DNA from: Streptomyces althioticus
GTDB lineage: Bacteria > Actinomycetota > Actinomycetes > Streptomycetales > Streptomycetaceae
Direction: 5' to 3'
Length of the DNA: 64,000 nucleotides
Assembly (NCBI GenBank): GCA_014649355.1
Contig: BMSW01000003.1
Coordinates: 372,001 to 436,000 of the forward strand
Shown here: positions 39,505 to 48,670 of the stretch, one piece after another
Position numbering within the stretch: position 1 is the stretch's first letter
Layout of the letters: the number at the start of each line of letters is the position of its first letter
Notes under the pieces: generated by a model
Told to the model about the DNA's origin: nothing
The model's input: the letters and a program-made list of their open reading frames with translations, nothing else
Databases searched by the model: none
Translations under genes and position numbers: made by a program

Positions 39505-41142
39505 ATGATCGTGCCCTCTGCCGACCTCACCCTGCTCCGGCGGCCGGCCCCGGCCACGCGGCGGACGGGGACCTTCCGCTCCTTCTGCCGGCGTCACCGC
39601 ACCCCACTCCTGGCCACCCTGGCCGTGCTGCCGCTGTACGCGCTGTGGTGGGCGGTGCTGGCGACCGGCGGCGGTGACCTCGCCGCCCAGGACGCATGGG
39701 CGGGGTTCGCGGAGCGGCACGGCTCGTCGGCGTACAACCTGTTCTGGTACGGCGGCATGCACACCGCCAACTACAGCCTGATGTCCCCCTACTTGATGGC
39801 GGCCGTCGGGGTGCGGGCGCTCACCGTGGCCTCCGGTCTCGCCGCCACCTGGATCGCGGCGGTGCTGGTGGAGCGGGTGCTGCCGCGCCGGCCGCTCGCG
39901 CCGGCGCTGCTCGCCGCGCTCGGGCTGTGGGGCGACGTGGCCTCGGGGCGCACCACGTTCGCCCTCGGGGTGGCCTTCGGACTCGCCGCGTGTCTGTACC
40001 TCACCGAGCGGAAACGTCTCGTCCTCACCGGTTCCTACGCCGCCCTTGCCACCATGGCGTCCCCGGTCGCGGGCCTGTTCCTCGCCGTGGTCGGCGCCGG
40101 GTACGCGCTCGTGCGGCGCCCGGGCCCCGCCGTCGCCCTGCTGGGTCCGCCCGCGCTGGTGGTGGGCGCGACCAGTGCGCTCTTCCCCTTCCAGGGCGAG
40201 CAGTTGATGCCCGCGGGCCGCATATGGATACCCGCGGCCCTGGGGATCGCCGTCGCGGTGCTGTCCCCGCCCTCCTGGCGGGTGGCGCGGTGGAGCGGCG
40301 CCGTCTACGCGGCCGGCACCGTGCTGGTGTATCTGATCCCCTCCCCCATCGGCACGAACGTCGAGCGGTTCGCCGAGTACGCCGCCCCCGTCGCCCTGCT
40401 GGTGGCCCTGCTCGCACAGCCCCGGCTGCGGCCGGTGCGCCGCGCCCTGCTCGTCGCGGCGCTGGTGTTCTCCGCCGGGTGGACCGTCAAGAAGACCGTC
40501 GACGACCTGAAGGTGTCCACGGACGTCCCCGCCTGGGCCGCGCAGACGGACGGCGTGGTCCGGGCCCTGAAGTCGCTGGGCGCGGACCGGACGCGGGTGG
40601 AGGCGGTGCCCGCCCGCAACCACCGGGAGGCGGTGGCGCTCGCCCCGCACGTGCACCTCGCGCGGGGCTGGAACCGGCAGCTCGACATGGAGCGGGCCCG
40701 GCTGTTCTACGACGGCTCGTTCTCCGCCGCCGCCTACCGGGCGTGGCTGGACCGGTGGGCGGTCGGGTTCGTGGTGCTGCACGACGGCAGGCCCGACGGG
40801 TACGCCGAGGAGGAGGCGCGGCTGCTGCGGGAGCGGCGGCCCGACTGGCTCGTGCCGGTCTGGCGGGACGCGCACTGGGAGGTGTTCCGGGTGCGGGACG
40901 CGGTGCCGCTGGTGTCCGCGCCGGGGTCGGTGGTGCGGACCTCCGGCGCGGAGCTGGTGCTGCGGGCGGCACGGCCGGGCACGATGACCGTGCGGATCGC
41001 GTACTCGCCGTGGCTGCGGGTGGACGGCGGCGGGTGCCTGTCCCGCGCCGGTGAGTTCACCCGGCTCACCGTGTTCGCGCCCGGCGAGTACCGGATCAGC
41101 TCGGAGTACGGTCCTTCTCCGGCGCCGGCGGCCCGCTGCTGA
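39505..41142 (+). CDS. GT-C-like polytopic membrane protein
   Basis: 545 aa with about nine to eleven transmembrane helices in the first 330 residues and a soluble extracytoplasmic C-terminus. The layout matches actinobacterial GT-C mannosyl- or arabinosyl-transferase-like proteins, with a large first external loop (AQDAWAGFAERHGSSAYNL...). I recognise no DDx or ExD donor motif with confidence, so the transferase role is inferred. The last 47 bp overlap the convergent GT87/PAP2 gene. Confidence 0.8.
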   Translation: MIVPSADLTLLRRPAPATRRTGTFRSFCRRHRTPLLATLAVLPLYALWWAVLATGGGDLAAQDAWAGFAERHGSSAYNLFWYGGMHTANYSLMSPYLMAAVGVRALTVASGLAATWIAAVLVERVLPRRPLAPALLAALGLWGDVASGRTTFALGVAFGLAACLYLTERKRLVLTGSYAALATMASPVAGLFLAVVGAGYALVRRPGPAVALLGPPALVVGATSALFPFQGEQLMPAGRIWIPAALGIAVAVLSPPSWRVARWSGAVYAAGTVLVYLIPSPIGTNVERFAEYAAPVALLVALLAQPRLRPVRRALLVAALVFSAGWTVKKTVDDLKVSTDVPAWAAQTDGVVRALKSLGADRTRVEAVPARNHREAVALAPHVHLARGWNRQLDMERARLFYDGSFSAAAYRAWLDRWAVGFVVLHDGRPDGYAEEEARLLRERRPDWLVPVWRDAHWEVFRVRDAVPLVSAPGSVVRTSGAELVLRAARPGTMTVRIAYSPWLRVDGGGCLSRAGEFTRLTVFAPGEYRISSEYGPSPAPAARC

Positions 41143-43165
41143 CCTCCTTCGCCGCACCCTCCTCGGCCACCGCCGTGACCGTGCGGGCCCGGGGCCCCTG
41201 CAACAGGTAGGTCAGGGCGAAGCCGCCGCCGACGACCACCGCGCCGCCGGCCGCGTCCAGGATCCAGTGGTTGCCGGTCGCGACGATCGCGGCGGCCGTG
41301 AACAGCGGATGCAGCAGCCCCAGGGCCTTCATCCACACCTTGGGAGCGATGACCGCGATCACCAGGCCGCACCACAGCGACCAGCCGAAGTGCAGCGAGG
41401 GCATCGCCGCGTACTGGTTGGTGAGCGCGGTGAGCGTGCCGTAGTCGGGCTGGGAGAAGTCCTGCACGCCGTGGACGGTGTCGATGATGCCGAGGTCCGG
41501 CATCAGGCGCGGCGGGGCCAGCGGGTACAGCCAGAAGCCGACCAGCGCGAGCAGCGTCGCGAAGCCGAGAACGGAGCGCGCCCAGCGGTAGTGCACGGGG
41601 CGGCGCCAGTAGAGCAGGCCGAGCACCGTCAGCGGCACGACGAAGTGGAACGACGTGTAGTAGAAGTCGAAGAAGTTCCGCAGCCAGCCGACCTTCACCA
41701 CGGCGTGGTTGACGGCGTGCTCGATGTCCAGGTGGAGCACGCGCTCCAGGTCGAGGATCTGCTGCCCGTGCTCCTCGGCGCGGGCACGGCCCGCCTCGTT
41801 GCTGCCGCCGGTCGCGGCGAGGCGCACCTTGGCGTACCCGGCGTAGGTGACGCGGATGAGGAGCAGCTCCAGCAGCAGGTTCGGCCGGATCAGCACCCGC
41901 CGCAGGAACGGCAGCAGGGGCACGAACGCGAACCGGGCAGGCACGCGCGGGGCGTACGGCGTGGGCACCGGATCGCGGAAGCAGGGGGAGGTGCGGCCGA
42001 GGAACGGCACGGCGGTGGCGGCGGCCAGCGCGGCGAGCAGCACCACGTTGTCCCGCAGCGGGTGCAGGAACGCCATGTTCGGCAGCATCATCTTGGCCGG
42101 CAGCGTCATCACCAGGACGACGGCGACGGGCCACACCAGCCGGTCGCGGGCGCGGGTGCCGACCCGGCCGACGACGGTGAGCAGCACCCACAGCAGCTGG
42201 TGCTGCCACGCCGTCGGGGACACCGCTATGGCGGCGCACCCGGTGATGCCGACGGCGAGGAGCAGCTGGCCGTCGCGGGCGTAGTGGACGGCGCGCCTCA
42301 GGCCGAGGGTGACGACGGCCGCGCCCAGCGCCAGGAAGAGGGCGATCTCCAGCGGGCCTTCGAGGCCGAGGCGGAGGAGCGCGCCGTGCAGGGACTGGTT
42401 GGCGAGCGCGTCGGCGGGTCCGCCGAGCCCGACGCCCGCCAGGTGGTGCACCCAGTAGGCGGCGGAGTCCTGCGGCATGGCGGCCCAGGCGAGCGCGGTG
42501 GCCGAGGCGAAGGTGACGGCACCGGCGGCGGCGGCCTGGCGGCGGCCGGTGAGCCACAGCAGCGGCACGAAGAGCAGCAGGGTCGGCTGGAGGGCGGCGG
42601 CGACTCCGACGAGGACGCCGCCGGCCCGCTGGCCGTGGGCGACGAAGCAGCCGAGCAGGACGAGCAGCACCGGGATGATGCTGGTCTGGCCGAGCCAGAG
42701 GGTGTTGCGCACCGGCAGGGACACCATGAGGAGGCTGACCGCGACGGGCGCGGCGAGCAGCGCGGTGCGCCGGCCGACGGGCCGCGGCAGGGCGCGGGCG
42801 GCGATCAGCGCCAGCGCCACGACCAGCAGCAGGGTGCCGAAGGTCCAGCCCCAGCCGAGGGTCTGCTCGGCGGATCTGGTGAGCGGCTTGAGGACGAGAC
42901 CGCCGAACGGCGTGCCGGTGAACTCGGTGGAGTCGTAGAGGGAGCCGCTGACGTGCAGCACGCCCGCGGGCCCCACCCAGGTCTCCAGGTCGGTCAGGCG
43001 TTCACCGCTCGGGGTGGTGAGGACGAGGGCGACCTGGCGCACCGCGAGGACGGCGGCGAGCAGCCACAGTCCGAGGCGCGCCGCCCGCAGCCGCGCCCGG
43101 GTGCCGCCCACGGCCGTCGCGCCGAACGCCTCGGCCGCTCGCCCACTGTGTTCCGCATTCGCCAC
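41096..43165 (-). CDS. GT87 glycosyltransferase / PAP2 phosphatase fusion
   Basis: 689 aa, two membrane modules. Residues 1-400 form a GT87 (DUF2029, polyprenol-phosphate-mannose dependent alpha-mannosyltransferase-type) domain with the early Asp in LTDLETWVGPAG and about ten helices. Residues 430-665 form a PAP2 / inositol-phosphorylceramide synthase-like domain with SLHFGWSLW and GNHWILDAAGG (the His and Asp of PAP2 motifs). Both handle lipid-linked substrates, so one enzyme may transfer a sugar and then dephosphorylate or transfer the lipid phosphate. It converges on and overlaps the 545-aa membrane protein gene. Confidence 0.9.
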   Translation of the reverse strand: MANAEHSGRAAEAFGATAVGGTRARLRAARLGLWLLAAVLAVRQVALVLTTPSGERLTDLETWVGPAGVLHVSGSLYDSTEFTGTPFGGLVLKPLTRSAEQTLGWGWTFGTLLLVVALALIAARALPRPVGRRTALLAAPVAVSLLMVSLPVRNTLWLGQTSIIPVLLVLLGCFVAHGQRAGGVLVGVAAALQPTLLLFVPLLWLTGRRQAAAAGAVTFASATALAWAAMPQDSAAYWVHHLAGVGLGGPADALANQSLHGALLRLGLEGPLEIALFLALGAAVVTLGLRRAVHYARDGQLLLAVGITGCAAIAVSPTAWQHQLLWVLLTVVGRVGTRARDRLVWPVAVVLVMTLPAKMMLPNMAFLHPLRDNVVLLAALAAATAVPFLGRTSPCFRDPVPTPYAPRVPARFAFVPLLPFLRRVLIRPNLLLELLLIRVTYAGYAKVRLAATGGSNEAGRARAEEHGQQILDLERVLHLDIEHAVNHAVVKVGWLRNFFDFYYTSFHFVVPLTVLGLLYWRRPVHYRWARSVLGFATLLALVGFWLYPLAPPRLMPDLGIIDTVHGVQDFSQPDYGTLTALTNQYAAMPSLHFGWSLWCGLVIAVIAPKVWMKALGLLHPLFTAAAIVATGNHWILDAAGGAVVVGGGFALTYLLQGPRARTVTAVAEEGAAKEVSSGPPAPEKDRTPS

Positions 43166-43555
43166 GCCTCGTCGGCCTCCCGCCCCGTTGTCGCCCCGCG
43201 CGTCCCGTACGGGGGTCGTGCCGTGCGCGGCCCGCAGGGCGCGCGCCCCTCGACAAGGACGCCGGACACCGCCGCTTCACCTGACGGCCCTCTCTCTTTT
43301 GTCCGGATGACGATAGTCCGCGCGGGATGCGGTTGCCCCGGGGTGACGCGAGAAGGATCACAACCGGCCACCCACGGCGGAGCCCCCCGGGAGCACGGCG
43401 TGCCTGCGCACGGCGCATTTCCGTGCAGTATGCATCGATCCTCGTACCGTACGTAACGGGGGAAACGCCGCCTATCGTCGCTGGCTTCGGCCCGCCCGAC
43501 AGTGCCGCCGCGCGGACCCGTCCCTGTTCCCGACGAAAGGCAGGCGAGCGACGTC
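43166..43555. other. divergent promoter region
   Basis: About 390 bp between the GT87/PAP2 gene (minus) and the MHS transporter (plus). It holds both promoters. I see AT-richer patches near 43290-43310 and 43420-43460 (TGCATCGATCCTCGTACCG) that may be core promoters, and no gene or strong hairpin. Confidence 0.4.
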
Positions 43556-44983
43556 TTGTCGGCTTCCCAGGTCGCCCATCACCCCGTCGCCCCCGGTCCC
43601 GCCGGCCCCTCGCGGGCCGGTGCGGCACAGGCACCCGACCCCTCCGCCGGTCCCCCGACGGTCACCGACCCCGCGCTGGTCAAGCGCGCCGTGAAGGCGG
43701 CCGCGCTCGGCAACGCCATGGAATGGTTCGACTTCGGTGTCTACAGCTACATCGCCGTCACCCTCGGCAAGGTCTTCTTCCCCACGGGGAACGCCACCGC
43801 CCAGCTGCTGTCCACGTTCGGCGCCTTCGCCGCGGCCTTCCTGGTCCGCCCGCTCGGCGGCATGGTCTTCGGCCCGCTCGGCGACCGCGTGGGCCGGCAG
43901 AAGGTCCTCGCCCTCACGATGATCATGATGGCGGCGGGCACCTTCGCCATCGGTCTGATCCCCTCCTACGCCGCGATCGGGGTGGGCGCCCCGATCCTGC
44001 TGCTGGCGGCCCGCCTGGTGCAGGGCTTCTCCACCGGCGGCGAGTACGCGGGCGCCTCCACCTTCATCGCCGAGTACGCCCCCGACAAGCGGCGCGGCTT
44101 CCTCGGCAGCTGGCTGGAGTTCGGCACGCTCGCCGGATACATCGGCGGCGCGGGTCTGGTGACCCTGATGACGGCGCTGCTGTCCGCCGACGCCCTGCTC
44201 TCCTGGGGCTGGCGCGTCCCGTTCCTGATCGCGGGCCCGATGGGCATCATCGGCCTCTACCTGCGCATGCGTCTCGAGGAGACCCCCGCCTTCGCGGCCG
44301 AGGTCGCCAAGGCCGAGACCGAGCGTCCCAAGGTGCCGCTGCGCGAGATGGTCACGGGCCAGTGGCGTGCGCTGCTGCTGTGCGTGGGCCTGGTGCTGGT
44401 CTTCAACGTCACCGACTACATGCTGCTGTCGTACATGCCGAGCTACCTCACCAGCGAGCTGGGCTACGACGCCACGCACGGCCTGGTCGTCGTGCTCGGC
44501 GTGATGGTGCTGATGATGGCCGTGCAGCCGTTCGCCGGCGCGCTGACCGACCGGGTGGGCCGCCGCCCGGTGATGGCGGCCGGCTGCGCGGGCTTCCTCG
44601 TGCTGTCCGTCCCGGCGCTGCTGCTGATCCGCGACGGCGGGCTGCTCGCGGTCGCCTCCGGCCTGGGCGCGCTCGGCCTGCTGCTGGTCTGCTTCACCGC
44701 CGCGATGCCGTCCGCGCTGCCCGCGCTGTTCCCCACCCGGGTCCGCTACGGCTCGCTGTCGATCGGCTTCAACGTCTCGGTGTCCCTGTTCGGCGGCACG
44801 ACCCCGCTGGTGGTCACCGCGCTGATCGGCGCGACCGGCGACGTGATGATGCCCGCCTACTACATGATGGCGGCCGCCGTGATCGGCGGGTTCGCGGTGT
44901 GGCGCACGGCCGAGTCGGCCGGCCGCCCGCTGCCCGGCTCGCCCCCGTCGCTCGAACCCGGGACACACCGGGAAAAGGTCTGA
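43556..44983 (+). CDS. MHS-family (ProP-like) MFS transporter
   Basis: 475 aa with 12 transmembrane helices, metabolite:proton symporter family. Hallmarks are AALGNAMEWFDFGVYSYIAV in helix 1, motif A GPLGDRVGRQKVL, GFSTGGEYAGASTFIAEYAP and LGSWLEFGTLAGY. ProP-type members take up proline, glycine betaine and other osmolytes, or organic acids. The start is uncertain: the TTG at 43556 is the best in-frame choice, since codons upstream to 43502 lack the usual G/C third-position bias. Confidence 0.9.
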   Translation: MSASQVAHHPVAPGPAGPSRAGAAQAPDPSAGPPTVTDPALVKRAVKAAALGNAMEWFDFGVYSYIAVTLGKVFFPTGNATAQLLSTFGAFAAAFLVRPLGGMVFGPLGDRVGRQKVLALTMIMMAAGTFAIGLIPSYAAIGVGAPILLLAARLVQGFSTGGEYAGASTFIAEYAPDKRRGFLGSWLEFGTLAGYIGGAGLVTLMTALLSADALLSWGWRVPFLIAGPMGIIGLYLRMRLEETPAFAAEVAKAETERPKVPLREMVTGQWRALLLCVGLVLVFNVTDYMLLSYMPSYLTSELGYDATHGLVVVLGVMVLMMAVQPFAGALTDRVGRRPVMAAGCAGFLVLSVPALLLIRDGGLLAVASGLGALGLLLVCFTAAMPSALPALFPTRVRYGSLSIGFNVSVSLFGGTTPLVVTALIGATGDVMMPAYYMMAAAVIGGFAVWRTAESAGRPLPGSPPSLEPGTHREKV

Positions 44984-45062
44984 CGTCCCGGGGCCGCGCC
45001 CCGTATCTTCGACAGCCGGTCCGGCCGGGCGGTCCGGCCGGCGCGACGGAAGGCACCCCTGC

Positions 45063-45740
45063 ATGAGCGAGGCGCGGCTCTGGAACGCGGTGGACGACTA
45101 CTTCACCGGGCGGCTGCTCGGCGACGACCCGGACGAGGCCCTGGCGGCGGCGCTGCGCGAGAGCGACGCCGCCGGCCTCCCGCCCATCGCCGTCTCCCCC
45201 CTCCAGGGCAAGCTGCTCCACCTCCTCGCCCGCGTCCAGGGCGCGCGGCGCGTCCTGGAGATCGGCACGCTCGGCGGCTACAGCACCATCTGGCTGGGCC
45301 GCGCCCTGCCCGCCGACGGGCGGCTGATCACCCTGGAGTACGACCCCCGGCACGCCGAGGTCGCGGTCCGCAACATCGCCCGCGCCGGCCTCGCCGAGCG
45401 GGTGGAGGTGCGGGTCGGCCCGGCGCTGGAGTCGCTGCCGAGGCTCGCGGACGAGCAGCCGCCGCCGTTCGACCTGGTGTTCATCGACGCCGACAAGGCG
45501 AACAACCCGCACTACGTCGAGTGGGCGCTGCGCCTCACGGCCGCGGGCAGCCTGATCGTCCTCGACAACGTGGTGCGCGGCGGCCGGGTCGCCGACCCGG
45601 ACAACACCGACCCGGACGTGGTGGGCACCCGCGCCGCCCTGGACATGTTCGGCACCCACCCGCGGCTCGACGCCACGGCGGTGCAGACGGTCGGGGTCAA
45701 GGGCCACGACGGGTTCGCACTGGCGCGCGTGGTGTCCTGA
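45063..45740 (+). CDS. O-methyltransferase (Methyltransf_3 family)
   Basis: 225-aa SAM-dependent catechol/caffeoyl-CoA-type O-methyltransferase. SAM motif VLEIGTLGGYSTIWLGRALP, LITLEYDPRHAEVA and the metal-binding FIDADKANNPHYVEWAL and LIVLDNVVRGG are all present; the Asp and Asn residues there bind the divalent cation. Proteins of this clade act on catechol-like natural products. The ATG is preceded by GGAAGG. It stands alone after the MHS transporter. Confidence 0.93.
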   Translation: MSEARLWNAVDDYFTGRLLGDDPDEALAAALRESDAAGLPPIAVSPLQGKLLHLLARVQGARRVLEIGTLGGYSTIWLGRALPADGRLITLEYDPRHAEVAVRNIARAGLAERVEVRVGPALESLPRLADEQPPPFDLVFIDADKANNPHYVEWALRLTAAGSLIVLDNVVRGGRVADPDNTDPDVVGTRAALDMFGTHPRLDATAVQTVGVKGHDGFALARVVS

Positions 45741-45769
45741 ACGGGCGGCCCCCGGGACGGGCCTCGGGC

Positions 45770-46162
45770 TCAGACCTCGTGGTAGAAGCCCACGTTGACG
45801 CTGCGCGGGGCGGTGCGGTCCAGGATCACGACCTCGCCGCTGCCGCCCCGGGGCAGCGGCACGGTCCCGCCGTACGCGACCGGCTGGGCGTGCTCCCCGA
45901 CGGTCAGCCGCACCTCCGACGACGGCTCGGGCAGCGAGCCGCGCAGCCAGGTCAGCTGCCAGCCGCCGTCCTGCGCGCACTGGAACTCCAGGTGCACCCG
46001 GGACACGAACAGCCAGTCGTCCGGCGTCGCCAGCCGGCACAGGGACGTGTCCCGCCCCACTCGCAGCACGGTGCCCGGCTCGCTGGGCGCGTCGGCCATC
46101 AGCATCCCGGCCGTGGCGCCCGATTCCGCCGCCGACACCGCGGCCATGGTGAGTTCGAGCAC
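45770..46162 (-). CDS. FHA-like domain protein
   Basis: 130 aa with a single beta-sandwich carrying forkhead-associated features: RVGRDTSLCRLATPDDWLFV, the VSRVHLEF motif (Ser and His of the phosphothreonine pocket) and GGSGEVVILDRT. FHA domains read phosphothreonine on partner proteins, often Ser/Thr kinase substrates. The GTG at 46162 with AGGAGG upstream gives the best start. No kinase is encoded nearby. Confidence 0.75.
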   Translation of the reverse strand: MLELTMAAVSAAESGATAGMLMADAPSEPGTVLRVGRDTSLCRLATPDDWLFVSRVHLEFQCAQDGGWQLTWLRGSLPEPSSEVRLTVGEHAQPVAYGGTVPLPRGGSGEVVILDRTAPRSVNVGFYHEV

Positions 46163-46265
46163 GTGCGCTCCTCCTGAGAGGTCCTGGGGGCCGGGGCGGC
46201 CGGATCGGCCGCCCGCCGCCAGATGATAAAACGCCCGGCCGTACCGCGTCCGGCACAATGGGGTC

Positions 46266-46715
46266 ATGACCGAGCGGAAGCCACCGGGCGTCGACTTCGA
46301 GAGCTGGGTCGACAAACAGATCCGCGACGCCGACGCGCGCGGGGAGTTCGAACGGCTCGAAGGCGCCGGCCGGCCGCTGCCGCCCGACGTCGAGAACACC
46401 TACGACGAACTCTGGTGGGTCAAGCGGAAGATGGCCCGCGAGGGGATGTCGGTGCTGCCGCCGACGCTGGCCCTGCGCAAGGAGGCCGAGGACGCGCTGG
46501 AGGCGGCCCTCGCGGCCCCCTCGGAGCGGATCGTGCGGAAGATCCTCGCGGAGATCAACGCGAAGATCAGCGACATGATGTTCAAGCCGCCGCCCGGCCC
46601 CCCGCTGGGCAAGAAGCCGTACGACGTCGAGGACGTCGTACGCCGGTGGCGGGAGCGCCGGGCGGCGTCGGACGGACAGGGCGGAACGGGCGAGCGGGGC
46701 GGTTCAGACGCCTAG
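46266..46715 (+). CDS. DUF1992 protein (DnaJ-C28-like)
   Basis: 149 aa. The DUF1992 signature is clear: VDKQIRDADARGEFERLEGA, then GRPLPPDVENTYDELWWVKRKM and the later ISDMMFKPPPGPP. In bacteria and eukaryotic DNAJC28 the molecular role is unknown. The C-terminus is charged and probably disordered. The last 12 bp overlap the convergent repeat-rich gene. Confidence 0.92.
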   Translation: MTERKPPGVDFESWVDKQIRDADARGEFERLEGAGRPLPPDVENTYDELWWVKRKMAREGMSVLPPTLALRKEAEDALEAALAAPSERIVRKILAEINAKISDMMFKPPPGPPLGKKPYDVEDVVRRWRERRAASDGQGGTGERGGSDA

Positions 46716-47813
46716 CAGGCGCTCCGCCAGTTCGCGGTAGTCCCGCAGCGCGAGCCGCAGTTGCTCGGTGTCGGTGGCCGGGGCGGCGTCGCCCTTCTTC
46801 GGGTCGCCCGAGGCGGGCTCCTTCCAGTTCCGGGTCAGGGTGCGGCGGCGCTCGGTGAGCGCGTCGTTGAGCCGCTCGGTGATCTCGTGCAGGACGAGGT
46901 CGGCCTCCTCGACGGCGTCCCGCGGCCGGTCCACGAACCCGGCGACCGCCTGCCGCAACTGCGCGGAGAGACGGCCACAGGTGTCGTCGCCGAGAAGCCG
47001 CGAGCCGGGGTGCCCGGACGTACCGTCCGGGCCGGGGGTGGTGGCGTGGGTGTCGGCGCCGGCGCCGGCCGAGCCGGGGGCGGGGGTGCCGGTGCCGTCC
47101 GGGCCCGGCGTGTGCGTGCCTGTATCCGCCGAGCCGGGCGCGTGGGTGCTGGTGCCGGCCGTGCCCGAGGTGTGCGTGCCGGTGCCGGCCAGACCCGGCG
47201 CGTCGGTGCCGGTGCCGGACGCCCCGGGCGTGTGAGTACCGGTGCCGACCGTGCCCGAGGTGTGCGTGCCGGTGCCGGCCAGACCCGGCGCGTCGGTGCC
47301 GGTGCCGGACGCCCCGGGCGTGTGCGTGCCGGTGCCGACCGTGCCCGAGGTGTGCGTGCCGGTGCCGGCCAGACCCGGCGCGTCGGTGCCGGTGCCGGAC
47401 GCCCCGGGCGTGTGCGTGCCGGTGCCGTCCAGGCCCGGCGTATGGCTGCCGGTGCCGGCCGAGCCGGGCGTGTGTGTGCCGGTGCCGGACGGGCCGGGTA
47501 CCGCCGAGGTGCCGTCCGCCGTGGCGGGCGTACCGGCGGGGGTGCGGTCGCCGGTCCGGGGGTGGGCCGCGACCGGCGGGCCGTCCGTGCCGGCGGAGCC
47601 GGAGTCACGCGTGGCGTCGGTCTGGCCGAAGCCGACCGTGGAGTCCGCGCCCCCGCGGGCGGCGGACGGCTCCGCCCTGCGGCCGGCCTCCGTCTTGTGG
47701 TCGAGCGTGGCCGCCTCGTGGCCGGGGTCCGCGGAGGCGGGGCCGGGCGCCGGGGCGTCCGGGCCGTTCGGGATCCAGGTGTCCTGGGTGGTGCGTCGGG
47801 GTGCCTCGGGCAT
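46704..47813 (-). CDS. repeat-rich protein with C-terminal helical domain
   Basis: 369 aa. The middle (about residues 105-265) consists of Gly/Thr/Pro/His decapeptide repeats of the form GTGTHTPGAS, grouped in 30-residue super-units. The C-terminal 100 residues form a helical domain (AVAGFVDRPRDAVEEADLVL, then ITERLNDALTERRRTLTRNW). That domain shares the FVD-x-PR-x-AV-x-EAD-x-(V/L)(L/I) motif with the protein encoded just upstream, so the pair look like diverged paralogues. No signal peptide is visible. Function unknown. Confidence 0.8.
   Translation of the reverse strand: MPEAPRRTTQDTWIPNGPDAPAPGPASADPGHEAATLDHKTEAGRRAEPSAARGGADSTVGFGQTDATRDSGSAGTDGPPVAAHPRTGDRTPAGTPATADGTSAVPGPSGTGTHTPGSAGTGSHTPGLDGTGTHTPGASGTGTDAPGLAGTGTHTSGTVGTGTHTPGASGTGTDAPGLAGTGTHTSGTVGTGTHTPGASGTGTDAPGLAGTGTHTSGTAGTSTHAPGSADTGTHTPGPDGTGTPAPGSAGAGADTHATTPGPDGTSGHPGSRLLGDDTCGRLSAQLRQAVAGFVDRPRDAVEEADLVLHEITERLNDALTERRRTLTRNWKEPASGDPKKGDAAPATDTEQLRLALRDYRELAERLLGV
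47161..47430. repeat. three 90-bp tandem repeats inside a coding region
   Basis: Near-identical 90-bp units start at 47161, 47251 and 47341; each encodes three decapeptides of the repeat-rich protein. Degenerate 30-bp units continue on both sides from about 47040 to 47500. All length changes keep the frame. Confidence 0.9.
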
Positions 47814-47818
47814 GACGA

Positions 47819-48493
47819 TCAGCTCTCCTTCGCCTGGCGGCGGTGCAGCAGCGACGGGGTGCGGTGACCGTCGCGACGGGTGGCGGGGGCGGCCGTACGC
47901 TCGCCGACGGCGCCGTGGCGCCCGCCGTCGTGGCGCGACGGCCGGACCAGTTCCTCGAACAGCGCCCGCGCCTCGACCATCGCCTCGCGCATCTCCTCCG
48001 TGCCGGCGGCACCGTCGTGCGCGCCGTCCGGGTGGGCCTGCGCGACGCGGTGGACGCGGCGGTAGCCCTCGACGTGGTGGGCGTGGTGCACGGACAGCGC
48101 CGCGACCTGCTCCTCGTACTGCCCGCCGGCGGGGAAGCCCCGCGTGCCGGCGAGTTCGGCGATCAGGCGGTCGGCCTCGGCGACCGCCTCACGCGGCGCG
48201 TCGACGAACCGCTCCTGGGCGGCCGTCCAGCGCGCCTCGTAGCGCTCGCGCTCGGCCGGCTCCAGCGGCCGCACCTGGAGGGAGCCGTGGCGCTCCACGC
48301 GCTCGGACAGCTCCCGCTCGGCGGCCTTGGTGTCCCCGTCGTGCCGGGCGACGGCACGCTCGTACTCGGGGCCGAAGCGCCGCTTGAGGCTCGCGCCGTG
48401 TCGCGGGCCGCGTGCGCGCAGGGTCAGGACGGCCGCGACGGCGACAACGACCGCGACAATCACGATCAACGCAATGATCAGGCCAGTGGACAT
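47819..48493 (-). CDS. membrane-anchored helical protein
   Basis: 224 aa. An N-terminal transmembrane helix (residues 4-24, GLIIALIVIVAVVVAVAAVL) is followed by a soluble helical domain with RRFGPEYERAVARHDGDTKA, WTAAQERFVDAPREAVAEAD and VAALSVHHAHHVEGYRRVH. A His/Arg-rich tail follows. The repeat-rich protein gene starts 5 bp after its stop, so the two are an operon, and they share the FVD-x-PR-x-AV-x-EAD motif. Function unknown. Confidence 0.82.
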   Translation of the reverse strand: MSTGLIIALIVIVAVVVAVAAVLTLRARGPRHGASLKRRFGPEYERAVARHDGDTKAAERELSERVERHGSLQVRPLEPAERERYEARWTAAQERFVDAPREAVAEADRLIAELAGTRGFPAGGQYEEQVAALSVHHAHHVEGYRRVHRVAQAHPDGAHDGAAGTEEMREAMVEARALFEELVRPSRHDGGRHGAVGERTAAPATRRDGHRTPSLLHRRQAKES

Positions 48494-48670
48494 GGATGCC
48501 TTCCGGGGGTTCTCGTCCCAACCGGCACTCCTCGCGAGCCGGTTCGCCCCAACGGGTTGCCCGTTGCACCGCGCACAAACTGCACGGCGCAGACGGCCGC
48601 CGACGGCCCTGCGCCGCCCGGACCGCAATGCGCTTGCGCCCAGGGCCCGTCGGGGACACACAATGCGCCC

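Noticed and set aside
43502..43555. A GTG start at 43502 for the MHS transporter
   Set aside because: There is no ribosome site and the codons from 43502 to 43555 include many A/T third positions, unlike the gene body. I used the TTG at 43556, with reservation.
47161..47430. CRISPR array
   Set aside because: The 90-bp units are contiguous without unique spacers and are in-frame coding repeats; no cas genes are nearby.
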